NCBI GenBank assembly: GCA_044223515.1
Contig: JBGALV010000004.1
Span: 1-64,000 of the forward strand
Length of the DNA stretch: 64,000 nucleotides
Reading direction: 5' to 3'
Source: SHVZ01 sp044223515
GTDB taxonomy: Bacteria; Pseudomonadota; Alphaproteobacteria; SHVZ01
The position numbers were made by a program, and so were the translations under genes. Below the pieces are notes generated by a model. That model ran no database searches and was not told the DNA's origin. It saw only the letters and a program-made list of their open reading frames with translations. Numbering within the stretch: the first letter of the stretch is position 1; each line of letters begins with the position of its first letter. Below are positions 62,484 through 64,000 of the stretch, piece after piece.

Positions 62484-63449
62484 ATGCGGTTTGGAACGCT
62501 TCTCGTCGCGGCGTCACTCGTTCTGGCCGGCCCGGCGTTGGCCCAGGACAAGGCGAGCCTCAGGCTCAACTGGCTGTTGAGCGGTTCCCACGGGGCCTTC
62601 GTGCTCGGCAAGGAGCGGGGATACTACAAGGCCGAGGGCATCGACCTGACGCTGAACGAGGGCCGCGGCTCGGCCCGCTCGGTCCAGCAGATCGGCTCCA
62701 AGGACGACGATTTCGCGATGGCGGATGCCGGCAGCCTGATCGCCGGCGCCTCGAAAGGAATTCCGGCGAAGTCGGTTATGTCGCTGGTCAACCGCTCGAC
62801 CTTCGGCGTCATCGCGCGTGCCGATCTCGGCATCAAGACGATGAAGGATCTGGAGGGCAAGCGCCTCGCAGTCACCGCCGGCGACGGCCTGACCCAGCTC
62901 TGGCCGGCAGTCGTCGCGGCCAACAAGCTCGACGGCGACAAGGTGCGCCTCGTGATGATGGATGCGACGGCCAAGACCACCTCGTTCCTCGACAAGCAGG
63001 TGGATGCGGTTCTCGGCGGGGTCACTGAATTCCCGACGCTGTTCAAGGCGAAGGGCGTCGACTCGGTCGTGCTCTCCTTCGCCGACTACGGCGTCAATAC
63101 GATCGGCATGACGGTGATCGCGCACAACGACACGATCAAGGCCAAGCCGGACATGGTGAAGCGGTTCGTGCGGGCGACGCAGAAGTCCTACGAGGCGATG
63201 ATCGCCGAGCCAAAGGAGGCGGCCGCCGCGGTCAACCGCATGAACAAGGACCTGCCGATGGACACGTTGGTCAAGACGGTCGAGGAATCGAACCTGGTGA
63301 CGGTCGCGGGCATCCCGAAGGGCAAGCGGATCGGCCTTGCCGAAGATGCCGAGTGGCAGCTGACGCTCGACCTGATGAAGAAGTACCGCGAGGTCGAGAC
63401 CAGCCAGCCGGCGACGGCCTTCTACACCAACGAATTCCTGTCGAACTAA
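62484..63449 (+). CDS. ABC transporter binding protein, SsuA/ThiY (NMT1) family
   Basis: A 321-residue periplasmic binding protein with a Sec signal (MRFGTLLVAASLVLAGPALAQ) and NMT1-type features: LNWLLSGSHGAFVLGKERGYYKAEGI-type start, LNEGRGSARSVQQIGSKDDDFAMADAG, and AKPDMVKRFVRATQKSYEAMI. Members bind thiamine-pyrimidine precursors, sulfonates, taurine or aromatic amides. A strong AGGAGGA (62473-62479) lies four bases before the ATG. It shares CTAA with the convergent ATPase gene and presumably serves the permease and ATPase at 59.8-61.4 kb. Confidence 0.9.
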   Translation: MRFGTLLVAASLVLAGPALAQDKASLRLNWLLSGSHGAFVLGKERGYYKAEGIDLTLNEGRGSARSVQQIGSKDDDFAMADAGSLIAGASKGIPAKSVMSLVNRSTFGVIARADLGIKTMKDLEGKRLAVTAGDGLTQLWPAVVAANKLDGDKVRLVMMDATAKTTSFLDKQVDAVLGGVTEFPTLFKAKGVDSVVLSFADYGVNTIGMTVIAHNDTIKAKPDMVKRFVRATQKSYEAMIAEPKEAAAAVNRMNKDLPMDTLVKTVEESNLVTVAGIPKGKRIGLAEDAEWQLTLDLMKKYREVETSQPATAFYTNEFLSN

Positions 63450-64000
63450 GCGGACAGCCAGAGTGCGGCGCCGGGGGACAGGCCGAGGCTGGCCTCGGTC
63501 CCCGGGGCCGCGAGCGTCTCGCCAGCGTGGAACGGGACATCGACGGCAAGCCGAGCCTGGCCGACGCGGACGCCGTAGCGCACGGTCGCGCCGAGGAATT
63601 CCCGATCGAGGATCGTCGCCGGAAGTGTCGTCTGCCCGGCTTTGATCTGGCCGAGGCTGGCAGCCTGCGGACGAAAGACGAGCTTGGCGCCGGGCGGGAC
63701 GTCGGCGTTCGTCGGGATCGGCAGATGGAGGCCCGGCGCGATCTCGAATACCCGGCCCGGCCCGGACCCGGACACGCGCCCGTCCAGGATATTGGCGGTG
63801 CCGAGGAAGCCGGCCACGAACAGGTTGGCGGGCCGCTCGTAGAGCTCCATCGGCGTGCCGACTTGCTGCACGACGCCCTCGTTCATGACAGCGATCCGGT
63901 CGGCGATCGTGTTCGCCTCTTCCTGGTCGTGGGTCACGAAGATCGTGGTGATGCCGAGGCGCTTCTGCAGGGCGCGCAGCTCGCGGCGGACATCGACACG
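63446..64000 (-). CDS. ABC importer ATPase, C-terminal part (runs off the window)
   Basis: About 184 residues of the C-terminal part of a CUT1/polyamine/iron-type ATPase are visible: RRELRALQKRLGITTIFVTH, the switch VTHDQEEANTIADR, VVQQVGTPMELYERPANLFVAGFLGT, then the TOBE domain (KLVFRPQAASLGQIKAG, DREFLGATVRYGVRVGQARL). Walker A and the signature motif are beyond the right edge. It reads in from the right on the minus strand, so its permeases and binding protein, if any, are probably outside. The product ends at a TAG that shares CTAA with the binding-protein stop. Confidence 0.9.
   Translation of the reverse strand, partial: RVDVRRELRALQKRLGITTIFVTHDQEEANTIADRIAVMNEGVVQQVGTPMELYERPANLFVAGFLGTANILDGRVSGSGPGRVFEIAPGLHLPIPTNADVPPGAKLVFRPQAASLGQIKAGQTTLPATILDREFLGATVRYGVRVGQARLAVDVPFHAGETLAAPGTEASLGLSPGAALWLSA

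Overview
The window is a 64 kb piece of a high-GC alphaproteobacterial chromosome. The evidence is the dusB-ntrB-ntrC order, a LexA box of the alphaproteobacterial GAAC-N7-GAAC type in front of uvrA, a small response regulator ending in the FGPDRRRR tail common in that class, SdhE with the alphaproteobacterial GTKELD form, and a large number of ABC transporters. A soil or plant-associated rhodospirillalean or rhizobialean is the best guess; genus cannot be read from the sequence. I see no rRNA, tRNA, CRISPR array, transposase, integrase or phage gene. Coding density is very high: no stretch over 300 bases lacks a gene or gene remnant. Of eleven convergent gene junctions, eight overlap by exactly four bases (CTAG, CTAA or TTAA).

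Layout. 0-4.8 kb: DNA repair and housekeeping (partial recG; sdhE; mfd split by an in-frame amber codon). 4.8-7.3 kb: a copper-handling cluster (CopC-CopD fusion, a YcnI/DUF1775 gene and a DUF2946-like gene, the last two frameshifted). 7.3-11.4 kb: an ABC importer (ATPase, binding protein, two permeases) behind a Pho-box-like sequence; the first three genes are broken by many small indels. 11.4-16.2 kb: a frameshifted DsbA/FrnE-type thioredoxin-fold gene, acyl-CoA synthetase, alpha/beta hydrolase, SDR and NIPSNAP protein. 16.2-19.1 kb: uvrA. 19.2-28.2 kb: a peptide-type importer without an ATPase gene, co-directional with a PIG-L deacetylase-like protein and flanked by an argininosuccinate-lyase-like gene and a second peptide-type binding protein. 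28.3-34.1 kb: cpdB, a histidine phosphatase, hutH and hutU. 34.1-38.8 kb: a cystathionine-gamma-synthase-family PLP enzyme, a 2-hydroxyacid dehydrogenase and a dimethylglycine/sarcosine-dehydrogenase-like flavoprotein. 38.8-43.3 kb: ypjD-like gene, then dusB-ntrB-ntrC. 43.3-47.1 kb: DMT transporter, Atm1-type exporter and a degenerate Hpt-like/response-regulator pair. 47.3-54.6 kb: homodimeric pyruvate-dehydrogenase-E1-like enzyme, alanine dehydrogenase and a potFGHI-like polyamine importer in one run. 54.6-59.8 kb: two alpha/beta hydrolases, SDR, acyl-CoA synthetase and a 2H phosphoesterase. 59.8-64 kb: an SsuABC-type importer interrupted by a reverse-strand Gfo/Idh oxidoreductase, and the C-terminal part of another ABC ATPase.

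Much of the window imports and breaks down nitrogen-rich organics: histidine to urocanate and onward, alanine to pyruvate and acetyl-CoA, polyamines, peptides and N-methyl compounds, with the NtrBC nitrogen regulators nearby. No gene is clearly foreign.

The most notable problem is damage. One amber codon splits mfd, and roughly fifteen or more one- or two-base indels lie between about 6.66 and 12.0 kb, while I find none between 12.1 and 64 kb. This is either a real decay zone or a patch of poor consensus sequence, and read data are needed to tell. The best candidates for new biology are the degenerate Hpt/receiver pair at 46.1-47.1 kb, the palindrome built around the dusB start codon, and the PIG-L/lyase/transporter locus at 19-28 kb.
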